64,000 bases of DNA from Earliella scabrosa (GCA_022605405.1 JABYQQ010000001.1:3348001-3412000); one strand, 5' to 3'; shown: positions 1-13,212, numbered from the stretch's first letter. Notes: generated by a model not told the origin, from the sequence alone. Translations and numbers: made by a program.

Positions 1-290
1 GATGCCATCTTGCAAGTTCATGACTAGATCGCCTTCGTACTAGCACGGTTTCAAGCTTTGTATCGCTATGTCACGCTCGATAATGCACTCCCCTGTCAGT
101 CGTTGGTATGGTTATGATTTCGGTCAGATCGCGAAGTAAGACTTAGAAGTGAACTCGAACGACCGAGCAAACCTCGGACACTACCGTCTCTCAAACTCTC
201 ACCGCTGTGGCATTGGTACTAGTACAACATCGCATGTGATACATACATACTTCATTCAAGCACATCTACCCTCTTCCCGTACCTGCTCGC

Positions 291-2308
291 TTACGCCATG
301 AGCGACAGGATAGCGTCTGGGATAACCGGCCGCTTCTTCCACTCCGCCTCCCACCCTGGCGCAGCACCCTCCTTGCCAGCGACGCTAGGCAAGCCAAAGA
401 CTGCAGTCGCCAACCAAATATCGCCCTCCTGCGCCTCATGTTCGTCCATAAGCGTCGGCATGACCGCCCGGGGCACCATCAAGTTCGTGTTCGCGTCCGT
501 GCGCATCGCGCGGCCCCTCCTGCTCGGACGCTCGCCCAGCTCAGCGATGCCCGACACGCCCGCCTTCGACGCCGCCCTCGCCTCGCCCCCGCTCTCGAGC
601 GTGCCAAACCCCTCGCCCGTCGACGGCTCCAGCGCGCGGTCGTCCTTGCCCTGCCCGAAGATCGCCCAGCCCCCCTCGGCGGAGAGGAGCCGCCTGCCCG
701 TCCGGATGCGGTGCACGCGCAGGTGCCAGAGCGGCGCGTCGGGCGTGGGCGGGACGAGCCACGTCTCGACCGCGACGTCCGGCCACGGGTACCACATCGA
801 GCGGAGCCACTTGCCGTCCTCGATGCGCGCCTCCTTGGTCTCCCGCCGGAGCTTCCACGTCTCGCCGTCGTCGGCGCTGAGCGCGAGCGCGCTGTCGCCG
901 CCGTGCTCCTCGAGGGTGAGGGCGCCGACGGGCACGCTGTACCCGAAGGCGGAGGAGTAGGCGAACTTGCCGTACTTGGCGGCGCTCTGCTTGACCGGGT
1001 AGGAGCATTGCTGGCCGGAGGAGAGGATGTAGGTGTGGCCGCCGAGGTTGGTCGCGATGTGGAGCGGCTTGTAGAGCGGCTTGACGGTGTTCGTGAGCGA
1101 AGAGGGGTAAGGCTCCTCTGGTGACGTCCAGAAGGGATGGGTCTCGGGAAGTGCGAGGGGGATGAAGGACTTGCAGAACCAGTATGGACTCCCGGGCGAG
1201 TTGTAGTTCTCGGTCATGTTGTGGTTAGGGTAGCAGTAGCCAATAGTGAAGGTGCCGTCGTCGTAGTACGCACCAGGCTGACGAGCCCAGTATCGCAAGT
1301 TGCGCAACTGGAGACCTCTGATGACGCCCCATGTCAACGGTGCAGGAGGGTCGACCTCAGCGAACGCAAACGCGCCCCAGAAGGAGGACATCGCTGCACG
1401 GTAGGTAAGACTTCGCCCAAACGGAATGCCGCGACCTGCTCGTGATGTGAGATCTTTCCGAGCGTACAAACAGTAGTATACTTGCCTTCATCATCAAAAT
1501 AGTGGACAAAGTCGAGGGCGAACTTTCGGGCGCGGTTGCGGAACTCCTCACATCGCGCCGGGTCTTCGTTCTGTGCCAGCTTGGAGTACACCAGCTGCGC
1601 GTACTGGATAGCGAACGAGGAAGAATAGTAGTCAAGCTGGACAACGCCCTCCGGACCATCTCGAGACCATCCTTCGCCGATGTAAAAGGTATCAAGATGG
1701 TCAAGGTCCGCTTTCATTCGCTTGGCGTCGAACCGGGGCGAACCAACCTTGGACAACCCAAGGTTCGAAAAGACCTACAAGACCACCATCAGTGTATGAT
1801 GCGTATATCGGAGCAAAGAGCGTACTCGAAACCATAGCCAGTTCGTGTTCGGCATCTCCTTGTCGTTCATGCCACCGAGCCATTCCTCCAAGTGACGCTT
1901 TCCTTCGTCCGGGAGAGGGTCCCAGATGTGCTGGCGGGCCACGGCGAGCGAGAAGCCGATCGCGGAGCACTCGACCATCCGCTGATCCTTGTTTCGCATG
2001 TTGCCCCAGAACTCTTCGTGGTCCGGGTTGGTCCCGTTCGCGAATCCTCTCACCCACCGTTCTACACCGGGGTATGTGCCACCACCGGCGAGCAAGGAGG
2101 CGAGACCCCATATGGGGCGCGAGAAGCCCTCGAGCTGAGCGGCGACTTCGTCGTAGTGTGTCCCAGTAAAGCCGAGGTGGATACGGGCACCTCCGGGAGA
2201 AGTGTGTGGGGCGAGCGGATCGAGGAGGGCGACCAAGTACTGAGCGAGTTCGGCCTTGGTCTCAACCGGGTTGGACGCGAACGGCGTGGTGTACGCAAAG
2301 GAGGTCAT
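291..2308 (-). CDS. DUF2264 domain protein (638 aa, three exons)
   Basis: Inferred exons are 2308-1826, 1774-1486 and 1435-291, giving 1917 bases and 638 residues with a closed frame. The protein matches the DUF2264 family, a fungal and bacterial family of unproven biochemical role that carries an alpha/alpha-barrel-like N-terminal part. Visible family stretches are the start ([15 protein letters not shown]), the middle ([13 protein letters not shown] followed by [11 protein letters not shown]) and [19 protein letters not shown]. No signal peptide or membrane segment is seen, so it is probably cytosolic. The second intron (1485-1436) is of the GC-AG type: the exon ends AAG and the donor reads GCAAGT. 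Only this choice restores the conserved glycine-arginine segment. The start at 2308 is the first in-frame ATG before the family homology. It is transcribed divergently from the RING gene at 2742. Confidence 0.88.
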
Positions 2309-2741
2309 GGTGACGTGGTAGAAGTCGGGCGACCTGTACAGAGTCCGCCATTGTGCGCGACTTAAGAGGACTCGAGGACGAGCTGGTCAGGAGCTCGAGG
2401 GACCGGTCCGCGCCCGGTCGACTGCTATTGCTAGAACGGTCCGAGGCTGGTCCGAGAAGCTTTATCGATCTCGTGCGGGGGATATATGCACCCTTTTCCG
2501 TATGTCGTGCGACTCATGCTCTTCTGTGCTGCACTGATGCTATGCTGCGTCCAGGACTTTGGGTGAGCGGTCGGTGATGGCAAGAAGCAAGGGTAACGAG
2601 CGCTAGCGAGGTGGTGCGTAGCCTGAAGGTGCACCGGCAATTTTCGGCCCGGTGAACATTGATGGCAGTCGCCTCTCGAGTCTCCTGCTCCGTCCACCTG
2701 AACCTTGCCTCCCCGGCGCAGCACCGTCCTCGTCCTCTCTC
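2309..2741. promoter_or_regulatory. Shared divergent upstream region of the DUF2264 and RING genes
   Basis: These 433 bases separate the start codons of two genes that point away from each other, so both promoters must lie here or overlap. I see no coding frame. A weak TATA-like run (GATATATGCAC) occurs near 2480. No other site can be named with confidence. Confidence 0.4.
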
Positions 2742-4545
2742 ATGGCGTCATACAACTACACCGACTCGCCCAACGTGAACTTGGTACGCTGTCCTATTTT
2801 GCTCCTCCTAATACCCACCCTAACTCCGAGCGTCGTTCTCCAGGTGTGCTGCATCTGTCGGTACGCGACATGTCTTGATGGACGAGAGGGCGTATAGCTG
2901 AGTATAACCCCGCCTTGCATCCGGTCAGATCCCCGTTCGTCGACCCCTGCACCACCCGAACGTGCTGCCACACATTCTGCTACGAGTGCATCGCTCAAGC
3001 CATCGCCATCAACCGTCAGTGCCCCATCGACAGGACCCCCCTATCCCTCCATGACCTCGTACCGGCGGACCCCGTCATCCGCAACGTACGTTTCCGCATT
3101 CTCATCTGCTAGATATGTACATCACCGACATCCCATCCTCGTTTGGATAGTTGGTCGACGAGCTGACCGTCCGCTGTCCTCAAGAACATCTCGGCTGCAC
3201 CTACACCTGCCAACGCCTGCTCCTTCCGGTGCATCTGACTGACTCTTGTCAGTATGTCGAGGTTACCTGTTCCAAGGCGCGCTGCACCCGACGGGTATTG
3301 CGGAAAGATATCAAGGAGCACCAGTGCTCGGACAGCAATTGCGATGATTCCGAAGACACGCCCGAGCAATCGTCGGCTTCGGCCCCCAACTCATCAGAGA
3401 ACGTACGTGGTTAGAGATCGACGTCTATGTGGTGTTTCCTGACATACGCGTTCCGTCCAGCCCAATGACACGTCCTCTCCCAGTGGCGCTACCACACCAC
3501 CGTCTGCCGACCTCGTCGCCGAGAATGCCATGCTCCGTCTCCGACTTTCGGCTCTGGAAAGCGTAGTGCACACTCTTCGCAATGAGATGCTTGCCGTCAA
3601 GCATGCCCTTGGTCCATGGTATCGGCCTGACGTGCAGCCTGAGTCGCCCCCCGAGGATCTCGAAGCGTCAACTGAAACGTTCGAACGGCAACTCGCGGAA
3701 GATCTTGCTGCCCAGTCTCCCGTGACTGCAACAACTGCTTCTCTGTCTTCGGCGTCGAGGGACCCCACGGATATTGCGTCCTACTTTCCGCCCGCGGAGG
3801 ACCCCGCGCCTGCTGCTGCTGCTTCCCGACCGAGCAGACATCGAAGCGCTTCGAGCGTTCCTCACATCTATCCTCCTCAATCAGCTGCCCAAACTCATGG
3901 ACCGACCTCCCCGACGGCTTCGTATCAAGCAGGCTTCCCGAATCCCGTGTCGAACACGGTATACGCCAATACTTCGTTCCAGACGCCCGGGCAAACCCCT
4001 GGCATGCCATACTCGCAAGGGCCGTCATTCCCTGCGACCTCCCCGGCTGCAATCTCTATCCCCCCTTTGGATCCCATGACGCCCCTCCCCGACACCCTTG
4101 CCTCCCTGCACTCGACCTCGGTCACGCTCGCAGGCGCGCTCGGCGCTCTGGCGGCGACGCGCGGTGCAGAGTCATTGCGGACGAACGAGGAGCTGAGAGC
4201 CCTGCGGGGAGCTATGCACGGATTACGGATGCAGGTACGTCCATCTGCCCATGTCGCGTTGTTGCGTCTGACTTCTGACTGTTGATTGCGGACACTGTGA
4301 TATGAATGCTTGAATGCACGCAGGTACACGACATTCTCACGTCGCGGACACATCTGGCAGGCGCTTCGGGAGCCCCTGGAGGGAGTGCCAACGGAGATAA
4401 CACCGAACCTGCCACCTTCAATCTGAACGCACCAGGTTGGCTGGGATATGGCCCGAGGCCGTACGGCATCGCCGGGATGCACCACCCACCGCCGCCGTTT
4501 GGCGTGCCGCCTGTGCCTCCACCTACGAATATAACCAAGCTTTGA
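2742..4545 (+). CDS. RING-finger protein with TRAF-type zinc fingers (487 aa)
   Basis: Inferred exons are 2742-2783, 2844-2860 (17 bases), 2929-3085, 3151-3402, 3461-4234 and 4324-4545, which close to 487 residues. A C3HC4 RING lies at about residues 16-58. It starts with CCIC, continues as CHTFCYEC and ends with CPID, so it is split over three exons. A TRAF-type cysteine/histidine zinc-finger segment follows at about 73-135, then a serine/proline-rich linker and a coiled coil near residues 177-205 (ENAMLRLRLSALESV). The remainder is low-complexity with a Pro/Gly-rich tail. RING plus TRAF-type zinc fingers is the architecture of E3 ubiquitin ligases, which I infer here; the substrate is unknown. 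No MATH domain is visible. The start is the ATG that opens the first frame leading into the RING. Confidence 0.85.
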
Positions 4546-4834
4546 GGGATGTCTGTCCATCAACCACATATGCGCTCGTCAGCAGAGACAGACGGAAGAC
4601 ATCCCAGGCGTGGTCGGATCTCGCGCGCACGGGTGCGCTCGCATATCCCTCAAGGCTCAGGACCGCAGGTCTGTGCCGTACGTCAAGCTGTCAAAATCGA
4701 CATTGGTGCTATCGTCATCGAGTCCGCATGATCGCTCGAGTGGCCCAAGCGCTACTTAGCCCCATCCGAGAGTACTCCCCCGTCAGCCATTATCGAGCAT
4801 GATCATCTTTCGTCCCAGCACACAGCGCGCGCGA

Positions 4835-4853
4835 CGCCCACGCCCACGCCCAC
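4835..4853. repeat. Short tandem repeat (CGCCCA)x3
   Basis: Three adjacent copies of CGCCCA are visible directly, shortly after the RING gene. Confidence 0.8.
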
Positions 4854-7449
4854 GGATTGCTTGCGCTTTCATTTATCAGAGCTGGCAAATTGGCTGCGGC
4901 TAGTGCGCGCTGGGCGGGTTCTCCGAGGATCCTCGACGGTGGGCTTCGTGAGCTTGATTGTGATGCACGATGCGGGCCTTGGGCGGAGGACGGAGGACGG
5001 GGAGCAAGGCTTCAGATCGGACGTGCGCGCGGGCGGGCGCTCTGCGGCTTATTCAACCGCACTGCGGCAAGCGCGGGCGACACGGGCGGTCAAAGTCGCC
5101 GCTCGCTGAGTGGTTGGCTCCCGACTCCACTCGACGTGGAGGGGAACGTGATCCCTGGCTCAAAGGTCGACACCGAATGCGTCGCTTCGCCCGACCCACT
5201 CGGACCTCTCCAGCCTCGTGCAGTGGTTCTGACCCGCCTTCGTCTTTCGGCTTCCTCTGAGGCAGCTTCACCTCCGGAGCTCCAAAACTCCATGGTCGAC
5301 GGATGGCCACCTGTCCGCTCTCGTTGTTCTACGCCCTGCGCTTGGAAGCCTCGACGTGGCACCGCACAGCGCTGATGCGATGATAGATTGTGCCAGCGGT
5401 CCTGCAGGCCCTGCGAGGGGCAAGGGGAGCAAGGCTGAGTGCCGTGAAGCATGTCAAGTTTTGACGTGCAAACTCCGGCCGTGCTCCTGGGCTTCCTCCT
5501 GGGCGCGCTCAGTCACCTGCAGTCCGGCCTACCAGGTCTTGCGCAATCCGCACCCGCGCTCGTCCACATGAACGCCCCCGTATCTTCGCGGAGTATGCCT
5601 ATGGTGCTGTCAGCAGAGGACGCGCGTGCGTGACGTGTTGCCCGGCGATCCCCTTCACCTTCAGCGGGCTGTCGATATCGATGATGGGTCGATCCCGCGT
5701 TCGCGCTGAGCGCCCTATCGCCGCCATTCAAGCTTGCAAGGGCTGGGGCGGATGCGATGATGTCGGGCGCGCCCGGACGGATGGCGACATCGAGGACTGC
5801 TTTGGGTAGGCAAGCCGCAAGACGGGAGAGGTCGATGGGAGATGGGAGATGGGAGCGGGGTGGACCGCATGGGGATGTGCGCAGATCGTGCACGTCGATT
5901 GCCAGGCGACGGACCCATGCCCCGTCTATCAGCGCTAGCTATGCTGTGTCCTGTGCGGTGCTAATAGAAAAGGTGCTCTGCCTCGAACGCGGAGGTTTCC
6001 CCCGGGAGAACGCGACGGTCACCGTTAGCCGAAGGCGGAGAGGCATAGGAGTCGGGTGTTGGTGCAGTCGGACGGCTCGGCGTTATGGTTGCACCTCAAT
6101 AGAGATGTGCTGGACTGCGAACGTGTATCATCATCGAACTTGTTCGTACGCATGTGTGCCCAACTTTTCAACCACGTCTGCAGTCTTGACTGCGTCAAAC
6201 GGCGGGCCCGGGATGTCCGACTCGGAGTTGCGTGCCACGCTGGCTAGCGCTGCCCGTCCCGGTCAACGATGCCCAGCGTACGAATATCTGACACTCAAGA
6301 GCCCGAGAACATGCATACTGAATACGCACATATTGCGACCCCGGTACTAGACAGCCCATGATCTCTCAACACTCAACGCCTTGCGCGTTCTGATTGATAA
6401 CGTCCCGCTTTCGAGGTGCCGTGACAGGCCGGAGCATTCTGCACTTGTCTGGGCGAGCGAGCGAGAGCGCGAGGAGAATTATTTCCGGTCCGAACGTTAC
6501 GTTGCAGAGCGGATGATGCGATGTGCGTATGTATGTACAGCGGGTCGCGAGTATTAACACGAACGTACAGTGTGGTGAGTACTAAGTAGAGACAGGATCT
6601 GAGAGCGCGATCGCAAGTGGGTACCGATACTATCGAATTCGGAAGGCGGACGTGCGGAGAAGACCAACGGAGACCAATGAACGACCGTGTTACGTGACGA
6701 CGGCGGCGGCGCGGGGGTGCGACGCAACAGACTTCTGATGCCGATGCCGGAAGGAGGGTGGATGAAGCCCGGGACCGGGAAGAGGGGAGGAAAACACCGA
6801 GCGGGACAGTGAGACGGACTACTATACGAACTCTACAGTAGTAGGGCAACCGACAAGTACCATCGAACATCGAACATCGACCATCGACGGCGACGAACGA
6901 ACGACGACCGTCGACAGGCATCAGCCGAGCAGCGCAACAGTCAAAAAAACGAACGGCGCGGGGGCCTGACAGCGAATTCCGGAGATATATGCATATGTAT
7001 TATGTACTCGCCCATCACGCGGGAACCCCCCCCAAGTGGCAAGGAGTCAGGACATATTGGACACCAAGGCGCCGTGGGTGTGCTCCGTGCACTGGCAGTG
7101 GCACGGGGGCAGGACCGCCGTGCGGACGTGCGGACATGTGCACAGTGCACACTGCACTGGCGGTGGGGTGGGATGGTTCCCCAAGTCCGCGCCCTGCTCG
7201 ACGCCGTCAAATTCGCCCTCCTCGCGCGGGCGGGTCCGAGGCCGAGATCGTGGGCGCGGGATCCGGGGCGTTGGTATGCGGTGTGTGTATACAGTAATAC
7301 GGTAGTGGGAAGGAGGGCAGGGCGGGAACTCCGCGACCGCGAGCGGAACCGGGCGCCTGGAAATAATAGGTGTACACGGGACGACAGGAGGGGACTGTAT
7401 TGTAAGGGATATGTTATGAATGTAAATAGCGAGACGCGGTTGAACGAAG

Positions 7450-7488
7450 CAGAGAGAGACACAGAGAGACAGAGAGACAGAGAGAAGA
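7450..7488. repeat. CAGAGAGA-type microsatellite
   Basis: A purine-rich run built of CAGAGAGA units is visible directly. It lies downstream of the homeodomain gene and could be in its 3' UTR, where it would read as a CT-rich tract. Confidence 0.8.
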
Positions 7489-7994
7489 AACACGCCGTGT
7501 GAACGCAAGCGAGTCCGTGATTACTATCTGTGCGCGAAGGACTGACTGGACGCGGGGGCCGGACGGACGGTGGGGTAGGGACGGTGGAATAGAATGCGAA
7601 TGTGCAAGTGCAGCAGGGCGGGAGCAGGCGAAGCAAGGAGCAGGCGAAGCAGGTCGAAAGTGGCACGGACAAGTGATAGTGGGGGAGTGACTGGCGGACG
7701 GACGGGGGAACGGTGATTAGACGCAATGCGCGAGCGTGTAACATGTAGAGCGTATAGCTGTGCGAGACGGAGAGAGTGAGAGCGCATGCGAGACGAGGAC
7801 AAGCGAGCGTACAAGGACAGACAGGCGGACCAGGCGAGGCGGACAACAACAGCGCACCGGAGTGCGAGCAGCGGACGGGGGTGGTGGTACAAGCGACGTC
7901 ACAGACACGCGTTTCGGAGAGCAGGAGGGGGCGAGTGCGACTGGTCGCGGGCGTTGGAAGTGATCATGGATCATGAATCGTGTCGTGGGGCGGG

Positions 7995-10911
7995 CTATGA
8001 GTAGGGCATGTACCCGCCCATGAAGTGGAACCCCTCCGAGGCGGGCACACACATATGCGGCAGCTCAATTGCGCTCGCCGCGTGCGCGCCATTCCCGTTG
8101 CCCTCGCCCGTGCCCGTCAAATGGCCGTCCGGGGGATACACGTAACCCTCGTACACGGTCGGGAAGTGGGTTACGTGCCCCTTTGTGTAGTCCTGCTCCT
8201 GCGCGTACTGGTGCTCGCTCATGCCGGGCATGTTGGCGTCAACACCCTCCGAGGAATACACGGGATACTGCAGGAGGTCGTCCTTGCTGGTGTTCCCTTG
8301 GCCGTAGTGGTGAGACACCTCGGGCTCCCCCGTGAGCGCGTATGCGAGCTCGCTGGACGTGTTCGTTCTCACATGTCCCTGGCCTGGCCGTCCGTTCATG
8401 TTACCGCCCCCGACATGGTTGTTGTGCGGGCTGGACCCGTCGTGAGGACTGGTGTGTGGACTGTGGTTGCTCCCTGCTGATACCGTCGATGCCGATGATG
8501 GTGAAGGGTACCCTCCGTCGCCCTCCCGCGGCGAATGCAGCTGCTGTCCGTGCTGAGCTGCTAGTCCGTCAGGAGAGTGCGACTGCACATGATGAGGATA
8601 GTTGCTCGGCGAGAGATGTGATGTCGGAGGAACTTGCGGCTGGGGCTCATGGAAGTTTGGAGGCGCAGGCGTCCCGCCGTTGCTGCCGACCTCGAGTCCC
8701 GAGAACATGTTCAGGAATGGGCCAGATGACGCGCTGCAGGTACCAGAGACGAGGGGGAAAGGGCACAGTCAGCGTCTGATCTATCGCGCCCAACCCAGCA
8801 ACGACTCATATAGGGAACAAAAGGTGTTCGCAGAACAACACACATGGGGCTTCTTCGTCGCGTGCGAGACATGCGAAGCCGATATAAAAGCAAACGCGAC
8901 TCACCAGCTCTCCCGTCGACTTGCAGAAATATCCTCCCCTCCCTCCGACGTGTAGGCGCTCGTCCAGCTCACCTCGCTTCCACCGAGACTCGCCACACTC
9001 CCAAACCTCGACAACTGCCCGGCGCTGCTCTCCTCCGTATCTGCGTCCGACGCGCCGCCCTCGCTCGCACGCCTGGGTAACGACATTAGTGATGGTGACG
9101 CCGTCCCGGAGTCGCTGGACGAGTTGGACGCCCTGGCGCCAGGTACGAACGGGTTTCCGAAAGAGAAGTTGGGCGAGGGGAGCGGTCCGGGCACGGGCGG
9201 TGCGATGGATCGCTGCGAGATGGCGTACGGACGGTTGTCTTGCGGACCGATGCCCATCCCCATGCTGTAGGAGTCGCTGCCACCCATACCTCCGTTCATC
9301 TGTGCGTCCGCGCCGTGCATGTCCATGTTCATCTGGGCGTGTGCCTGCATGAGGCCAAGTGCACTACCGTCAATCGAGTGACGAGGCGCGAAGAGATCGT
9401 AGCCTTGTCCCGGCGCGCCGTTGTACATTGGCGAGTGAGGCGAGATGCCAACTGGGATGGGTGAGATATCGTACTGCCTCTGGTGCGGGAACTGAGGTCG
9501 CCCTTGAGAGGGAACGATGGGCATCGAGTGCGCGTGTAGGCCGGGAAGCATCTGAACGGGCGCAGTCGAGCGCGCCAGGAGTGTCGGACGCCTGTTCACG
9601 TTTACAGAATGGGGAGCACTCTCGTCACCTTCAAGTAAGCTGCTGTGACCGGCTTGGCCATTGGCGTTCGCAGCGACGTGCATGTATGGATGAGCGATCA
9701 TACGATTGTCAATTGAGCGACGCCGGATCGATGGATCGAAGCCGCCGCGCCTTGGGAGGCCCATTCGCCCAGGGCCATGACCAAGAGCTGAGGAAAGCGA
9801 GGCGACGGGGAGAGATGTCCGCCGTTGGTTGTACAAGTCGGTGGGAGCGAGATGAGAGTGAGATGGCGTCGTCGCAGAGGGCGGGTGAGTGGACAGACGG
9901 ACGTGCGCATTGACGTGCGCCGAGGGGCTCGAACCTGCCAACGGGGATGATGACGCGGCTGGAGGGGGGTGCGGTGCATTGGCAGACGCGACAGATGGTG
10001 ACGAAGCCGCCCAGCTGGGAGACGCATGAGGATGTGCAAGGGACCCACGGCGGCTATCAGATGTAGAGTTGGACGGCTCGGACTCGTTTGCGTTGACGAG
10101 GAGAGGATCCGAGTGAGCGGAAGTCGCAGTGGTCTCCGGAGATGATTCCTCCGAGCTCTGGGGCGGCATGGGTGGAGGAGCAAGCGCCGGGGAAGGGGCG
10201 TCCTCGCCCTTGGGATCGTCGTCCTCGTCTGCGTCTCCGGAAGTCGCGAGGGCATCGGTTGAGTTGCTCGCCGTCGCATCGGTGGATGAGCCGTTCGCGG
10301 TAGCAGCAGCCTCTGCTTTCTTGGCTTGCTGCTTCGTTTTGGCCCGGCGGTTCTGGAACCAGACCTGGGGGCACATAGGAGTAAGAAAATTGAGCGGGAC
10401 GCGACAAAGGGGGCGCGGAAGCAGGAGGAACGCGTAGGAGGGGAAAGGTATGGTCGCGGGGGAGACGTGGGGGAATGAGACGTACCTGGACCCCGCGCGG
10501 GGTCATGTCGAGCTCTGCAGCGAGCTTCTTGCGGAGAGAGGCGTTGGGCTTTGTGTCATACTTGTACACGCCCTCGAGGACCTTGAGCTGAGCGCGAGTG
10601 GTGCGTTTGCGGTGCTTGACCTCGTTGGGAGTGTAGGGATAGAAGGTGCGAATGTCGACCTGGGACGGGTCCATGCCCGGAGGGATGAGAGCGGGAACGC
10701 AGGTTTGGTTCTGAGGCTGGTGGTGAATGTCGTGCACGGGGTCGAGATGGAGGAGGGGGTCGTAGGGGGCGGGGATGGGAAAAGGATGGTGGTGAATAGC
10801 GTTCTGGGGGATGGAGTGGGGGACGTGGTAGAGAGCGGGCTGAGGATTGCTCTGGTGGAGGGAAAGATCGTGAGGTGGGTTGTCGTGGAGGGAGTGGGAG
10901 AGAGGAAGCAT
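7995..10911 (-). CDS. Homeodomain transcription factor (874 aa, three exons)
   Basis: Inferred exons are 10911-10486, 10364-8905 and 8733-7995, totalling 2625 bases and 874 residues. The homeodomain spans about residues 99-157. It opens with HRKRTTRAQLKVLE, and the recognition helix VWFQNRRAKTKQQ begins exon 2, so an intron falls just before the WFQNRR helix. This is a typical 60-residue homeodomain, not the TALE type. The long C-terminal part is rich in Ser, Pro, Asn, His, Met and Gln and lacks other domains, as expected for an activation or repression region. The protein should act in the nucleus. It resembles the stand-alone homeodomain regulators of basidiomycetes (the hom1/hom2 group linked to fruiting), but I cannot say which. 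It is not a mating-type HD1/HD2 pair. The ATG at 10911 is the most likely start, although the frame stays open upstream. Confidence 0.87.
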
Positions 10912-11304
10912 TTGTAGAGGGGCCAGCGGGGATACTGGCACGGAGAGGAAGGGGGCGGAGGAGGAAGGAGGGAGAGGTGCGGGAGGGAGGGATGGAAGGA
11001 AGAGAGATAGCAGAGGGGGAAATGTTTGCGGGAGAGATTGGCAAGTTGTCAGGTACGGCGGTATGCAGCGCTGGCGTCTATTTGATGCAGGCTGGATGAC
11101 CGGGAGTGCAATCACTCACTTGCGATGCTGGCTGGCACAGCCGCGGGTCGCGAGTCGCGCCAGTCTCGCAACGTCTGGCGTGGGCGCGTTGCGGGTCGAC
11201 GCGTTGCTGGGGAACAGCTGCGCGGGGATGGAGGAAGAGGGAGACGAGGCGGGGGGAGAGGGGCGGGGAGGACGCGGCTCGTCGGGGGCAGGGATCCGGG
11301 GACG

Positions 11305-11352
11305 AATGAGGGAAGGCGAGGGCGAGGGCGAGGGAGAGGGAGAGGGGAAAGG
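11305..11352. repeat. Purine-rich GGCGAG/GGGAGA repeat tract
   Basis: A G/A-only run with repeated GGCGAG and GGGAGA units is visible. It lies within the upstream region of the homeodomain gene. Confidence 0.75.
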
Positions 11353-13212
11353 AGCGAGGGCTGGGGAGGGAAGGAGAGGCGGGTCGAGGAGGATTGCGGA
11401 GGAGGGATTCTCACAGATCAGCATCGGCACTCGCCCTCCTCTTTCAGCCTCTTTCTCTTCTCTTCCGCGGCCGCATCGTCCTCGCCTCCCACGCCCGCGC
11501 GCAACGCCATCCGCGCGCACCCTCTCCGCTGCGACGGACGCTCCCTCCCCGTGCCCGCTTCTGGGCGCGCGCGCAGACGCGTTCGCGTGCACTGTGCTCG
11601 CCTGGTCGCGCAGAACGCGCGCAGCTGGGGACGCGCGAGCCGACGTCCGTGCTTTTCGGCCGAGCCAGTCTCCCCGCGGAGACCTGCCATATGCGGAAGC
11701 CCGCCGTCGGCTGCTCGCGATTGGCTCGGATGCACGCTAGCTGCTCGATATGGCTAAATGGTAGCGTCCTCGTGGCGCGCATCCTCCGTCCCAGCTCTCG
11801 CATGCGTTCCCACGGCCGAGGCTGTCGACCATCGCCTGTCGCACTTGGCGTCGTCTGGACACTTGTCGCTCGCTCGCTGCAGAGGCAGAGAACCGTCCTC
11901 GTCTCCCGCATCCATCGCACCCCCTTCCCGGACAACAGCCCCATGCTCGCAACGCACCCCTTCTAGCTCTTCCTGGTCGCGATTCCCCGCCTCTTCCTTT
12001 CTACACGATCCCTCTCTTCGTGTGCAATGTACACACCAGCATCTCATGCATTGACATCTCCAGGCTAGGCCATCGCTATCGCAATCGTCTCTCTCGCTAA
12101 CTGTACTCCGACTCGCGATACCATGGCCTACGCTGCCACAACCCCGTATGTTCTAGCTCCTCACAACGCACCCGTCGCGCGACCATGTCTGCGTCCGTAC
12201 GTACGCGTCCCTGGCTCGACCGCCTTAGCCGTCTTGCTCAAGTCCCCGCATCCCTGGCCGACCGCAACCAGCGCGCGCAGGTCTGGTCCGGGTATGTTGT
12301 CCTGCGCGACTATCCCCATTTCGACACAATGCCACAACGCGTGCCTGGACTGGGACCCATACCCCTCCTCTTGCGGCGGTCACCAGTTGCGCACATCAGC
12401 CCGCGCTCAGCGACAGCCAGCCATCTGTCAATTCCTCTCGCTTACCCGGGCTCTCTTCAACCCCCCTCCGTGACTCCCTCACGCCCGACGGAACAAACAT
12501 ATCCGTACCCGCGCGCCCGTCCCTCCGCTCGACGAGCACAAACTCTGTGCTGGAAAAACCCCTCCGACGTCACACTGCCCGATCCTCTTGCCGCCGCCCG
12601 CGATCGCCTCTCGCCGGACGCCCTGTCGATCGCACCCCCTCGGCCTCACTCGGCCTCTACAGTGCTCTACTTGCGACTTTAGCCGCGATCCCGGCAAGCG
12701 GCCCGCCCCCTGATCCCGCCCCCCGATTGGCTGCAAATGCACCCGAAGCCAAGCTACGGCCGCGGACCCAGCGAGCTTGGACTCTTTTTCCTGCAGCTGC
12801 AACGTTTTCGACCAGGCACACACGGCGCACGCTATCGCCATCGCCCACGATCCCGATGCGCCGATGGTCGATGTACAGCACTTTTTAGCGGTCCAGCCAC
12901 GGGCCAATATTGCTCACCCCAACTCACCAACGGGGCGCGCGGGCGGGTGTCAGGAGAGCGGACGGAAAGGTCTGACGAGGGTCCATGACAATATTGACAG
13001 TTCCGACAATGGCATGATCTCTCTCTTGACGTGATCTTTCATTCGATGGGAGGGTACTACCTACAGCTGACTACAGGCGCGTGCGACGAATCATCCGATA
13101 CAAGTGAGAAGAAAGAGGCTGAAAGGTGGGGGGCAGTACTTTGTGCGTGCAGAACAGCTAGGACAGCGGGTCGTGGGGGGTCGTGAGTATGTATATGTTG
13201 TGAAGACGTTCG

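Larger units (their letters stand above)
4546..7994. other. 3.4 kb stretch without a recognised gene
   Basis: The stretch lies between two convergent genes, the RING gene (+) and the homeodomain gene (-). Open frames are short or compositionally biased and match no family I know. Near 4835-4853 there are three CGCCCA copies, near 6862 three ATCGAMC-type repeats, and near 7450-7488 a CAGAGAGA microsatellite. The part next to 7994 may be a long 3' UTR of the homeodomain gene. Confidence 0.4.

Noticed and set aside
298..1124. Long plus-strand open frames opposite the DUF2264 gene
   Set aside because: Pro/Arg/Ala/Ser-rich mirror of a GC-rich coding exon; the minus-strand frame has the family match.
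6941..7849. 302-codon minus-strand open frame
   Set aside because: Cys/Pro/Ser/Leu low-complexity translation of GC-rich repeats and microsatellite; no family, no start context or splice logic.
7995..10911. Mating-type A (HD) locus
   Set aside because: Only one homeodomain gene, of the classical 60-residue type, with no divergent partner HD gene and no MIP or beta-fg neighbour.
12123..12907. Possible genes in the C-rich stretch
   Set aside because: Overlapping frames on both strands with biased composition and no conserved motif.
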